Positions 7,490 through 14,671 of a DNA stretch of 29,627 nt are shown here, piece after piece. The stretch covers positions 1-29,627 of the forward strand of contig DAOUAK010000081.1 of the NCBI GenBank assembly GCA_034433695.1. Reading direction: 5' to 3'. Each line of letters begins with the position of its first letter. Positions within the stretch are counted from its first letter, which is position 1. This DNA is from JASFBA01 sp034433695 (lineage in GTDB: Bacteria > Chloroflexota > Chloroflexia > DTKN01). The notes under the pieces are model-generated. The model worked only from the letters and a program-made list of their open reading frames with translations. It had not been told where the DNA came from and made no database searches. The translations under genes and the position numbers were made by a program.

Positions 7490-9094
7490 TTGGCCGGGGA
7501 AACGATCCTGATCATTGACGATAACCCCGATGTCCGTACCCTCTTGGGCGAACGGGTCCTGCCCGGTTATGGTTATTGCACTCTGACCGCGCCGGACGGC
7601 CAGGAAGGACTCTGGCAGATTCGGACCTACCGGCCGGACCTGGTTATCCTGGACCTGCGCCTCCCCGATATGAGCGGAATGGACCTTCTGCATATCCTCT
7701 CCTCCGAAGGCTACGATATACCGGTGATTCTGCTCACGGCTTACGGTTCGGAGTGGATTGCCGCCCAGGCCCTGCGTCTGGGCGTTCAGGACTATATCAT
7801 CAAGCCCTTTACCCTGGATGAGGTCCTCTCCAGCGTCGAACGGGCGCTCCAGACCCGTCGCCTTCGACGGGAACGGAACGCCCTGAACGACCGCCTGCGG
7901 TGCTGCCGACAGGCTCTGCGTTCCCTGGCCCGGTCGGGCGATGAGATGGAACCCGAGGAGGAGATCGGCCGCCTTCTGGAAGAGGCGGTCGCGGCTACCG
8001 AAGCCCGGCTTGGGCGCCTCTGGATTGAGGAGACGGGAACCCTTTATCTACGGGCGACCTGCGAGGGGCTGGGGCAGAAAGCGCGTTTTCTTCGCCGCCG
8101 GGAGGAGCATCCCCCGGTCGAACAGGCGCTGGCCCAGGGAACGAGGCAGCAGTGGACAGAAGGGAGCGGTGGGATCGGCCTGGCCCTTCCCATCTTTCTT
8201 TCCGGCCGGCCGGGAGCCGTTCTGGAAGTCCTCTTTTCCACCGGAACCCTCCTGGAAGAGGTTGCCCTGGCCCTGGAGGCCTTCGCCGGCCGTCTCGGCC
8301 TGACCCTGCAAAAGATGCAACTGCGCCGGGAAATCGAAACCCTCTCTCAACGCTTCGAGGCCCTGGCCTCCTTCTCCCAGGATGCACTCCTGGTGCTGGA
8401 CGAGGACGAGACCATCGTCGCCGCCAGCCCCTCCATCCAGGCGCTGACCGGACAACCGACCGAGCAGGTCATCGGCCGCAACTTCCGACAGTGGATCCAG
8501 GCCCTCGAATCGCCCCAGGGGGAGGTGCTGGAATGGTATCTCCGCCGGTCCCTTCGGGAGGGAACGGCGGAACGCTATGCCCTGCTTTTCCGGGGGCCGG
8601 AGGGGGAAGCACGCCAGGCCGAGGTGGAAGTGCTCCTGAACCGGAGGGAAGGGAAAGAAGCGCGGCACTACCTCCTCCTCCGCGAAGTAACGGCCCAGAG
8701 TCGGATGGAACAGGAGAACCGCTCTCTCCGCCGCATGGTGGACGAATTTGTCCGCGGCACCCGAATGGGCCTGTTGCTGGCCGACCTTGGCGGCAACGTC
8801 CTGGCCGTCAGCGCGGCCCTCTCCTCGATGCTCCAGGTATCCCCGGAGGCGCTTCTGGGCCGGCCGGTCTGGGAGGTCTTTGCCGAGGGAAAGTATCTCC
8901 TGGCAGAGGAAATCGCCCGGACCTACCGCCAGGGGAGCGGCTATGTGGAACTGCCTCCGCTACGGGAAGAGGCCGGCCGGATGGGGTTGAGCCTTTTCCT
9001 CCTTTCCGGGACCGAGGGAAAACCCCGGTCCATCGCCGTGCTGGTCGGGCCGGCTTTTTCCGCCAGGGCGACCGGAGGGATCGACTCCCGATGA
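7490..9094 (+). CDS. Response regulator receiver protein with GAF-like and PAS domains
   Basis: A 534-residue signalling protein. The N-terminal receiver domain has acidic D10/D11, phosphoacceptor D55 (LDLRLPD), T83 and K105 (IIKPF). A short coiled segment follows, then a GAF-like region (about 145-275), a PAS domain (about 285-400, SFSQDALLVLDEDETI...IQALTGQPTEQVIG) and a second PAS-like domain (about 415-525, GLLLADLGGNVLAVS). There is no histidine kinase, GGDEF, EAL or DNA-binding domain, so the output is unclear. The only start that keeps the receiver domain intact is TTG at 7490, with AGGGG upstream; no in-frame ATG or GTG follows the promoter. The stop overlaps the next ATG (ATGA), which points to the hydrolase downstream as partner or output. 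Confidence 0.8.
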   Translation: MAGETILIIDDNPDVRTLLGERVLPGYGYCTLTAPDGQEGLWQIRTYRPDLVILDLRLPDMSGMDLLHILSSEGYDIPVILLTAYGSEWIAAQALRLGVQDYIIKPFTLDEVLSSVERALQTRRLRRERNALNDRLRCCRQALRSLARSGDEMEPEEEIGRLLEEAVAATEARLGRLWIEETGTLYLRATCEGLGQKARFLRRREEHPPVEQALAQGTRQQWTEGSGGIGLALPIFLSGRPGAVLEVLFSTGTLLEEVALALEAFAGRLGLTLQKMQLRREIETLSQRFEALASFSQDALLVLDEDETIVAASPSIQALTGQPTEQVIGRNFRQWIQALESPQGEVLEWYLRRSLREGTAERYALLFRGPEGEARQAEVEVLLNRREGKEARHYLLLREVTAQSRMEQENRSLRRMVDEFVRGTRMGLLLADLGGNVLAVSAALSSMLQVSPEALLGRPVWEVFAEGKYLLAEEIARTYRQGSGYVELPPLREEAGRMGLSLFLLSGTEGKPRSIAVLVGPAFSARATGGIDSR

Positions 9095-9915
9095 GGGTAA
9101 CCTTCTGGGGCGTCCGGGGAACTATCCCTACACCGGGAAAAGAGACGGTCCGCCTGGGAGGCAATACCCCCTGCGTGGAGGTGTCTACACCGGACGGAGA
9201 CCTCCTGATCCTCGACGCCGGAACCGGTATCCGTCCCCTGGGGCTATCTCTGCAGAGCCGTTTTCCGGAACGCCTCGTCGGCCACATCTTCCTCAGCCAT
9301 ACCCATTGGGATCATATCCAGGGCCTGCCCTTCTTCCTGCCGGCCCGACGACGGGGCAACCGCTTCACTATCCTGGGAGAAAAGCGGGTGGACGAACGCT
9401 TGGAACACGTCCTGGCCGGCCAGTATCTGGATACCTACCTTCCCTTTTCCCTGGCCGAGATGGAGGCAGACATCCTGATCAAAGAAATTCGTGATGGAGA
9501 GACGGTCGTAGTAGGGGAATATACCCTGGTGACCGCCTGTCGGCTCGACCACCCGGGCGGCGTCTTTGCCTACCGGATCTCCTGGCGAGGGAAGAATCTG
9601 GTCTACGCCACCGACCTGCGCCATCCTCCAGATGGCCTGGACGGGCGTCTGGTCGAACTGAGCCGGGAGGCCGATCTATTGATTCATGACGCCCACTTTA
9701 GCCCGGAAGAGGCGCTCCTTTACCCGCACTGGGGGCATAGTAGCTGGTTGCAGGCTGTGGAAGTAGCCCGCTCCGCCCAGGTTCGGCGGCTGGCCCTTTT
9801 TCACTACAGCCCGGATGCCACTGATGCCGAGATGGAAGCCGTTCTGGAAAAGGCTCGGGCCCGCTTTCCGGAAACGTTCCTGAGCCGTGAACAGGAAAGC
9901 GTGGAACTGTCTTGA
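9091..9915 (+). CDS. Metallo-beta-lactamase-fold hydrolase
   Basis: A 274-residue protein of the RNase Z/PhnP-like branch of the metallo-beta-lactamase superfamily. It opens MRVTFWGVRGTIPTPG, a typical start for this branch. The metal-binding motif is SHTHWDHIQG (H70, H72, D74, H75). Later ligands are suggested by RLDHPGG, YATDLRH and the terminal LFHYSPD. Such enzymes hydrolyse phosphodiester bonds; the substrate here is unknown. It is translationally coupled to the receiver/PAS protein by a 4-base overlap, so it may be the effector of that sensor (inference). lipM follows after 42 bases. Confidence 0.82.
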   Translation: MRVTFWGVRGTIPTPGKETVRLGGNTPCVEVSTPDGDLLILDAGTGIRPLGLSLQSRFPERLVGHIFLSHTHWDHIQGLPFFLPARRRGNRFTILGEKRVDERLEHVLAGQYLDTYLPFSLAEMEADILIKEIRDGETVVVGEYTLVTACRLDHPGGVFAYRISWRGKNLVYATDLRHPPDGLDGRLVELSREADLLIHDAHFSPEEALLYPHWGHSSWLQAVEVARSAQVRRLALFHYSPDATDAEMEAVLEKARARFPETFLSREQESVELS

Positions 9916-9957
9916 CGTTGTATCGAGGACACCGAATTCCCCTATCCGAGGACGGAA

Positions 9958-10767
9958 ATGCGCTGGCGGCTTATCCTGGACGGTGCCAACGATGGCTTCA
10001 CCAACATGGCCGTGGACGAGGCCATCCTGGAGGCCTGCATCGCCGGAGAGGTTCCGCCCACGGTGCGCTTTTACCGCTGGCAGCCGCCCTGCCTCTCCAT
10101 CGGCTACTTCCAGCGGGCCGGCCGTGAGGTAGATCTGGCCGGTTGCCGGGCCCTGGGGGTAGACTGGGTGCGCCGCCCCACCGGCGGACGGGCCATCCTC
10201 CACGACCGCGAACTCACCTATAGTGTGGTGGCCCGCGAAGATAACCCGGCCATCCGCGGGAACATCCTGGAATCGTACCGCAAGATCAGCGCGGCTCTGG
10301 TGTCCGGGCTGTGCCGCCTGGGTCTTCCGGCGGAGATGGCCCCTCCCCGTATCCATTCCCAGGCGGTGCGCACGGCGGCCTGCTTCGATGCCCCCAGCGA
10401 TTATGAGGTAACCATCTACGGCCGCAAGGTCATCGGCAGCGCCCAGGTGCGCCGGGGTGGAGCCCTCCTGCAGCACGGCGCCATCCTGCTGGAAGTGGAC
10501 CTCGACCGGCAGGTCGGTGTGCTCCTCCCACCGCCGGGGATGACCCGGCAGGAACTGGCCGCCCAGTTGCGTTCCCGCCTGATCGCCCTCGGCGAGGCCC
10601 TGGGCCGGCCTCTTCCTCCGGAAGAACTGGCCTCGGCCCTTTGCGCCGGCATCGAGGAGACCTGGGGGGTTGAACTGGTGGCGGGGGAACTGACCCCCGC
10701 CGAGCACCTCCGGGTCGCCGCCCTGCGGAAAAAGTACCGCAGTCCGGCCTGGAACGAACGCAGGTAA
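9958..10767 (+). CDS. lipM: Octanoyltransferase LipM / lipoate-protein ligase A family
   Basis: A 269-residue member of the biotin/lipoate ligase fold family. RRPTGGRAILHDRELTYSV at about 72-90 is the canonical lipoyl-binding segment, and GRKVIGSAQ with Lys157 is the conserved lysine loop. Cys142 in ACFDAPSDYE sits where LipM-type octanoyl-ACP:GcvH octanoyltransferases have their catalytic cysteine, and this favours LipM over an ATP-dependent ligase. The role would be transfer of octanoate from ACP to lipoyl domains, completed by LipA elsewhere. The ATG at 9958 has GAGGA upstream. The short spacing from the hydrolase gene is compatible with one transcript. Confidence 0.85.
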   Translation: MRWRLILDGANDGFTNMAVDEAILEACIAGEVPPTVRFYRWQPPCLSIGYFQRAGREVDLAGCRALGVDWVRRPTGGRAILHDRELTYSVVAREDNPAIRGNILESYRKISAALVSGLCRLGLPAEMAPPRIHSQAVRTAACFDAPSDYEVTIYGRKVIGSAQVRRGGALLQHGAILLEVDLDRQVGVLLPPPGMTRQELAAQLRSRLIALGEALGRPLPPEELASALCAGIEETWGVELVAGELTPAEHLRVAALRKKYRSPAWNERR

Positions 10768-10786
10768 AATACGGGTGGAAAAAACG

Positions 10787-11902
10787 ATGGCCCATCTCCG
10801 CCTCCTGTCCAGGGCCGGCCTGACGGCCCTGCCGCTTCTGGGGGCGCTTCTGGCCGGCGTGCTCGGCTACACCCCGGCCGGCCCGCCCGCAGAACTCCCT
10901 CCCGCTCCTCCGCTCGTGGTGGAGACGCGCAACCCCAAACTGGGCGTACATACCCGCCTGGCCGATGAACCGGAAGCCTGGAAGGTGGAGCGTACCCTGG
11001 AGATGGTACATAAAATGGGCGCCCCCTGGATCGTGGAACTCTTCCCCTGGTCGTATATCGAAAAAAGCCCGGGCCGTTTCGACTGGACCCACGCCGATCT
11101 GGTCATCTCCGCCGCCTATCAGCAGGGCCTGAGCGTGATCGCCCGGCTGGACATCGTCCCCGACTGGGCGCGGCCGGCCGGGACCTCTTCTCGCTACCTG
11201 GAACGCGAGCACTATGCCGACTATGCCCGCTACGTCCAGGCCTTCGCCGCCCGCTACCGGGAACGTGTCCGCCACATCGTCATCTGGAACGAACCCAACA
11301 CGGCCTTCGAGTGGGGCGGCCGGCCGCCCGATCCGGTCGCCTACACCGAACTTTTATGTACCGCCTACGCGGCCGTCAAGGCGGTCTATCCCGAGGCCGT
11401 GGTCCTGGCCGCCGGCCTGGCCCCTACGGTGGAAAGCCCAGAAGGAGGGCGGGCCTGGGATGACCTTTCCTATTTGCAGGCGATGTACGAAGCCGGAGCC
11501 GGAAGATGCTTCGACGGCCTGGCCGCCCACACCTACGGCTGGAAAGAACCGTTTCGAGAACTTCCCGATCCCTCCCGGGTGAACTTTCGCCGGGTGGAAC
11601 TCCTGCGGCGGGTGATGGAGCGCAACGGCGATGGAGGAAAGAAAATCTACATCACCGAAGCAGGATGGAACGACCACCCGCGCTGGGTGAACGCCGTCCG
11701 GCCGGCCGAGCGCATCATCTATACCCTGGAGGCCTGTCGCTGGTCGGAAACGCAGGACTGGCTGGCCGTCCTGGCCTTCTGGCAATTCCGGATGCCCTGG
11801 GGCGGGGCCAGCGCCAGCGTCTATTATAACTTTGTCGGGGAAGACTTTACCCCCCGACCCATTTATCTGGAGGTGCAGAAATATGCCCGAGGAGAAGAAT
11901 GA
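10787..11902 (+). CDS. Secreted glycoside-hydrolase-like (beta/alpha)8 protein
   Basis: A 371-residue protein with an N-terminal signal peptide or anchor (LTALPLLGALLAGVLGYT) and a Pro-rich linker. The rest is a clan GH-A-like barrel: HIVIWNEPNTAFEW supplies the acid/base Glu after Asn, and IYITEAGWN supplies the probable nucleophile Glu. The overall pattern resembles GH5/GH39-like 'cellulase superfamily' proteins; the sugar specificity cannot be told. GTG at 10775 is in frame, but ATG 10787 is followed at once by the signal sequence, so I prefer it; the Shine-Dalgarno (GGTGG) is modest. The gene ends by overlapping the Nudix gene by 20 bases. Confidence 0.78.
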   Translation: MAHLRLLSRAGLTALPLLGALLAGVLGYTPAGPPAELPPAPPLVVETRNPKLGVHTRLADEPEAWKVERTLEMVHKMGAPWIVELFPWSYIEKSPGRFDWTHADLVISAAYQQGLSVIARLDIVPDWARPAGTSSRYLEREHYADYARYVQAFAARYRERVRHIVIWNEPNTAFEWGGRPPDPVAYTELLCTAYAAVKAVYPEAVVLAAGLAPTVESPEGGRAWDDLSYLQAMYEAGAGRCFDGLAAHTYGWKEPFRELPDPSRVNFRRVELLRRVMERNGDGGKKIYITEAGWNDHPRWVNAVRPAERIIYTLEACRWSETQDWLAVLAFWQFRMPWGGASASVYYNFVGEDFTPRPIYLEVQKYARGEE

Positions 11903-12455
11903 GGCCGGCCGGGGGGATAGAGTTCGAGGCGAAGCCGAGCAGGGGATCGACGGACACCGCTACACCGTAGTGCCCCGGGTGCTCTGCTTCCTGAAGTCCG
12001 GGCAGGAAGTCCTCCTTCTCAAGGGGGCGGCCGACAAGCGGCTATGGGCCGGCCGCTACAACGGCATCGGTGGGCATATGGAACGGGGAGAAGACCCTCT
12101 CCAGGCGGCCCGGCGGGAAATCTACGAGGAGACCGGTCTACAGGTGGAAACGCTCCATCTGGGTGGCCTCGTCCACATCTGCCTCTCCCGGGGAAGCGGG
12201 GTGTTGCTCTTTCTATTTGTCGGAGAAGCCCCCAGCCGCGAGGTGCGCCCTTCGGCCGAAGGGAGCCTGGAATGGGTGACGGTGGAGCAGATCGCCCACC
12301 TGCCGGTGGTGGAGGACCTGCCCTTCTTCCTACCCCGGTTGCTTCGCTTCCGTCCCGGCGATCCCCCCTTTTTCGCCCGTTCCCATTATGATGAGGAGGG
12401 CCGGTTGCAGGTAGAATGGGAGTGTCCGTCCCGGACACCTCCTGAGACAAAATAA
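11883..12455 (+). CDS. Nudix hydrolase
   Basis: A 190-residue protein with a complete Nudix box: G64 x5 E70, then seven residues, then REIYEETGL (78-86), which binds Mg2+ and catalyses hydrolysis of a nucleoside diphosphate linked to another group. RYTVVPRVLCFL precedes it, as in MutT/8-oxo-dGTPase-like members, so nucleotide-pool cleaning is plausible but unproven. The first 24 residues are charged and look disordered. ATG 11883 has GGAGG upstream inside the preceding gene. The TAA stop lies within the A-rich tract that forms the U-tail of the opposing hsp20 terminator. Confidence 0.85.
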   Translation: MPEEKNEAGRGDRVRGEAEQGIDGHRYTVVPRVLCFLKSGQEVLLLKGAADKRLWAGRYNGIGGHMERGEDPLQAARREIYEETGLQVETLHLGGLVHICLSRGSGVLLFLFVGEAPSREVRPSAEGSLEWVTVEQIAHLPVVEDLPFFLPRLLRFRPGDPPFFARSHYDEEGRLQVEWECPSRTPPETK

Positions 12456-12487
12456 AAAATCGGGGGCCCGGGCTACCCCGGGCCCCC
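12449..12487 (-). terminator. Intrinsic terminator of hsp20
   Basis: A perfect 11-bp G+C stem (12462-12472 with 12477-12487, loop 12473-12476). Read on the minus strand it is followed by a T-rich run (complement of 12449-12459). It lies about 30 bases after the hsp20 stop. On the plus strand there is no T-tract, so it serves hsp20 mainly. Confidence 0.85.
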
Positions 12488-12518
12488 CAAGCCCTTGCGG
12501 GCTCCATCCATTGCGCCC

Positions 12519-12965
12519 TTACTTTTGTACCTTGACGGTGACCTTCTTCGGTTTGACTTCCTCCGCCTTGGGAATCTGGATGGTCAGGATGCCGTCCTTC
12601 AGGGTGGCCTGGACCTTGTCGATCTCGACCCGCGCCGGCAGGGCCACGCTGCGCTCGAAGCGGCCGTAGCGGCGCTCCATGCGATGGTAGCGGGCCCCTT
12701 CGACCTTTTCCTCCTCCTTGATCTCGCCGCGGATGGTCAGCACGTTGTTGGTGATGTTGACCTCGATGTCCTCCGCTTTCATCCCCGGCGCAGCAGCCTT
12801 GATCACGAAGGCTTCATCGGTCTCGTACATGTCCAGGGCCAGGGTAGTGGTGGGTTCCCAGCCCCAGGAGAACCAGGGACGGAGGAAGCCTTCCTCGAAG
12901 AAGCGGTCAATGGCCTCGCGTAGAGAGAGCGGGCGGAACGGTTCCCAGCGGATGATTTCGCTCAT
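12519..12965 (-). CDS. Small heat shock protein, Hsp20/alpha-crystallin family
   Basis: A 148-residue holdase chaperone. The alpha-crystallin domain runs from about residue 42 (LALDMYETDEAFVIKAAAPGM) to 140. It contains the conserved GMKAEDIEVNI and NNVLTIRGE strands, FERSVALPARVE, and the A-x-x-x-n-G-I-L motif as ATLKDGILTIQIPK. A short C-terminal tail follows. The ATG at 12965 has an almost perfect Shine-Dalgarno (AAGGAGGTGA) about six bases upstream, which implies strong translation. It lies 114 bases downstream of the J-domain gene on the same strand, forming a chaperone pair, and ends in a strong terminator. Confidence 0.93.
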   Translation of the reverse strand: MSEIIRWEPFRPLSLREAIDRFFEEGFLRPWFSWGWEPTTTLALDMYETDEAFVIKAAAPGMKAEDIEVNITNNVLTIRGEIKEEEKVEGARYHRMERRYGRFERSVALPARVEIDKVQATLKDGILTIQIPKAEEVKPKKVTVKVQK

Positions 12966-13046
12966 CGCATTTCACCTCCTTTCTTTTTCTATCGGGCAAC
13001 GTGGGCCCGAAAGGCAATGTCTGACCTTTTCTTTAGCCCGGCCCCG

Positions 13047-13068
13047 TTAGAAAAATGCTAGAAAAGTG
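13047..13068 (-). promoter_or_regulatory. Tandem 11-bp direct repeat upstream of hsp20
   Basis: Plus-strand TTAGAAAAATG (13047-13057) is followed directly by CTAGAAAAGTG (13058-13068), about 85-105 bases before the hsp20 ATG. It is an A+T-rich island in G+C-rich DNA. Two near-identical 11-base units (one helical turn) suggest a protein-binding site. It is not a CIRCE or HAIR element, and no regulator is identified. Confidence 0.35.
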
Positions 13069-13079
13069 TTATCGTTTCG

Positions 13080-14066
13080 CTAGGCCCGTCCCCGGCGCAT
13101 CTCGGCCAGGCGGCGAAAAAGGTCGCGTTCCTCCGAAGAAAGTTGGGTCGGCAGGCGCACGCTTACCGTGGCGTAGAGGTCGCCGTACTGGCCGGGTGCC
13201 TTCAGGCGCGGCATCCCCTGGCCGCGTAGGGCAAAGGTGCGCCCGTTCTGGGTTTCGGGCGGGATTTTGAGTTTAAGGGTGGTCCCCTTGAGCGTAGGTA
13301 CGTCCACCTCGCCGCCCAGAATGGCCGTATAGAGGTCTACCGGCACCTGGATATAAAGGTCATCGCCCTTACGCTCGAATTGGGGATGCGGGGCCACCTG
13401 GATGACCAGGTAGAGGTCGCCGGCCGGGCCACCGTCGGGGCTGCGACCGCCCTTTCCCGGCAGACGGACCTTGGAGCCGGTGTCCAGACCCGCCGGAATC
13501 TTGACCTCCAGCCGACGCACACGTCCATCGAAATCTCGGTACTCCAGAAGGCGGGTTGTGCCGCGGTAGGCTTCCTCCAGCGTGATCTGCACCGGCTGCT
13601 CGATGTCCTGGCCGGCGCGGGTCGCCGCCGGGCGGGCGGCCGTACGACGGGTTCGGGTTGCCGTGGGCATCCCTCCGAAAAAGAAGGAGAAAAAGTCGGA
13701 GAAGGGGGAGCCTCCCAGGAGTTCTTCCAGTTCCTCCGGGGTGACGGTGCGATATTGCACCCCCGGGCCACCGCCCCAGGCCGGAGACCAGCCAAAGGGC
13801 CAGGCCGAGGCCTGACCGCCGGCCCGTTGCCACTGCTCAAACTCGTGCCAGCGGGAGCCCAGTTCGTCGTATCGTCGGCGCTTCTCCGGGTCGCTCAGGA
13901 CCTCGTAGGCCTCGTTGATCTCTTTGAAACGCTCCTCGGCCGCCTTGTCTCCCGGCCGGACGTCAGGATGATACTGGCGGGCCAGCCGGCGGTAAGCCTT
14001 TTTGATCTCGGCCTGAGAGGCGTTCCGATCGACCCCCAGGATACGATAGTAATCCTTGTATTCCAT
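13080..14066 (-). CDS. J-domain co-chaperone, DnaJ type II (CbpA-like)
   Basis: A 328-residue Hsp40. The J domain covers residues 3-68 with the HPD motif at 33-35 that stimulates the DnaK ATPase. A Gly/Phe/Trp-rich linker follows (to about 150), then the two C-terminal substrate-binding beta domains (from DIEQPVQITLEEAYRG to the end). The CxxCxG zinc finger of classical DnaJ is absent, so this is the CbpA-like class. Start ATG 14066 has GGGGGTGG upstream; ATGs at 14081 and 14132 would add non-conserved residues. It is divergent from rplS and upstream of hsp20. Confidence 0.9.
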   Translation of the reverse strand: MEYKDYYRILGVDRNASQAEIKKAYRRLARQYHPDVRPGDKAAEERFKEINEAYEVLSDPEKRRRYDELGSRWHEFEQWQRAGGQASAWPFGWSPAWGGGPGVQYRTVTPEELEELLGGSPFSDFFSFFFGGMPTATRTRRTAARPAATRAGQDIEQPVQITLEEAYRGTTRLLEYRDFDGRVRRLEVKIPAGLDTGSKVRLPGKGGRSPDGGPAGDLYLVIQVAPHPQFERKGDDLYIQVPVDLYTAILGGEVDVPTLKGTTLKLKIPPETQNGRTFALRGQGMPRLKAPGQYGDLYATVSVRLPTQLSSEERDLFRRLAEMRRGRA

Positions 14067-14103
14067 CGGGTCCACCCCCATATTCAACGTCCAACTGCTC
14101 TTT

Positions 14104-14132
14104 ATTTTACCACAAGGAAGGCAATTTGGCAT
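14104..14132 (-). promoter_or_regulatory. Probable promoter of the J-domain gene
   Basis: On the minus strand ATGCCA (14132-14127), a 17-base spacer and TAAAAT (14109-14104). The -35 box overlaps that of the opposing rplS promoter almost completely, so the two promoters may compete for polymerase. Confidence 0.5.
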
Positions 14133-14154
14133 TCGGGCGAATCTGTGCTATAAT
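14126..14154 (+). promoter_or_regulatory. Extended -10 promoter of rplS
   Basis: TTGGCA (14126-14131), a 17-base spacer and TATAAT (14149-14154) with TG one base upstream (TGCTATAAT). The start of transcription would be near 14161. Confidence 0.85.
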
Positions 14155-14176
14155 GCCCGCGCTTTTGAAGCATTTC

Positions 14177-14191
14177 CTCGCCGCAGGCGAG
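14177..14191 (+). promoter_or_regulatory. Hairpin in the rplS leader
   Basis: CTCGCC (14177-14182), loop GCA, GGCGAG (14186-14191). It lies in the roughly 50-base 5' leader, seven bases before the Shine-Dalgarno of rplS. L19 autoregulatory leaders are known in other phyla, but no relation to them can be shown from this small hairpin. Confidence 0.35.
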
Positions 14192-14210
14192 AACTTTGGA
14201 GGTTGCAGAT

Positions 14211-14570
14211 ATGCCCAGCAAGGTCGTGGATGTGATTGAACAGAAACACCTGAAGGAGGCCCTGCCCGACTTTCGGGTCGGCGACGTCGTGCGGGTCAGT
14301 GTCCGGGTGGTAGAGGGCGACCGCGAGCGGCTCCAGGAGTTTGAGGGGGTGGTGATTCGCCGGCGTGGGCGCGGGGTGAACGAGAACTTTACGGTACGCC
14401 GGGTCGGGGCACACGGAGTGGGGGTGGAGCGAACTTTCCTGGCCCACTCGCCCCGTTTGGAAAAGGTGCGGGTAGTACGTCGGGGGCGGGTGCGTCGGGC
14501 CGCCCTGTACTACCTGCGCGGGCGCACCGGCCGGGCCGCCCGCATCAAGGAGCAGCGAGAGCAGGTCTAG
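14211..14570 (+). CDS. rplS: Ribosomal protein L19
   Basis: A 119-residue protein of normal length for bL19, a large-subunit protein at the 30S/50S interface. Diagnostic segments are PDFRVGDVVRVSVRV, EFEGVVIRRRGRGVNENFTVRR and GVERTFLAHSPRLEKVRVVRRG, which leads into AALYYLRGRTGRAARIKE. The ATG at 14211 is eight bases after GGAGG; an in-frame TTG at 14196 is less likely. It has its own strong promoter. The usual partners trmD and rimM are not adjacent here. It is followed after about 100 bases by an unrelated glycosyltransferase; no clear terminator is visible in that gap. Confidence 0.97.
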   Translation: MPSKVVDVIEQKHLKEALPDFRVGDVVRVSVRVVEGDRERLQEFEGVVIRRRGRGVNENFTVRRVGAHGVGVERTFLAHSPRLEKVRVVRRGRVRRAALYYLRGRTGRAARIKEQREQV

Positions 14571-14671
14571 GCCGGGCGACCGGCCGGATCCTCGGCAACG
14601 GGAATAGGGTCGCTTTCGTCTGCCGCCCGGTCCGGACGGAACCGGCGCGAAGCCGTGTCCGGTGAACGGTG

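Noticed and set aside
10775..10786. GTG start of the glycosidase-like gene
   Set aside because: It would add four charged or polar residues before the signal peptide; the ATG at 10787 is the simpler start.
12422..12438. Small hairpin (GTGTCCG/CGGACAC) at the end of the Nudix gene as its terminator
   Set aside because: It lies inside the coding sequence and is not followed by a T-tract on the plus strand.
12966..13079. CIRCE element controlling hsp20
   Set aside because: No TTAGCACTC-N9-GAGTGCTAA inverted repeat is present; only a direct repeat of unrelated sequence is seen.
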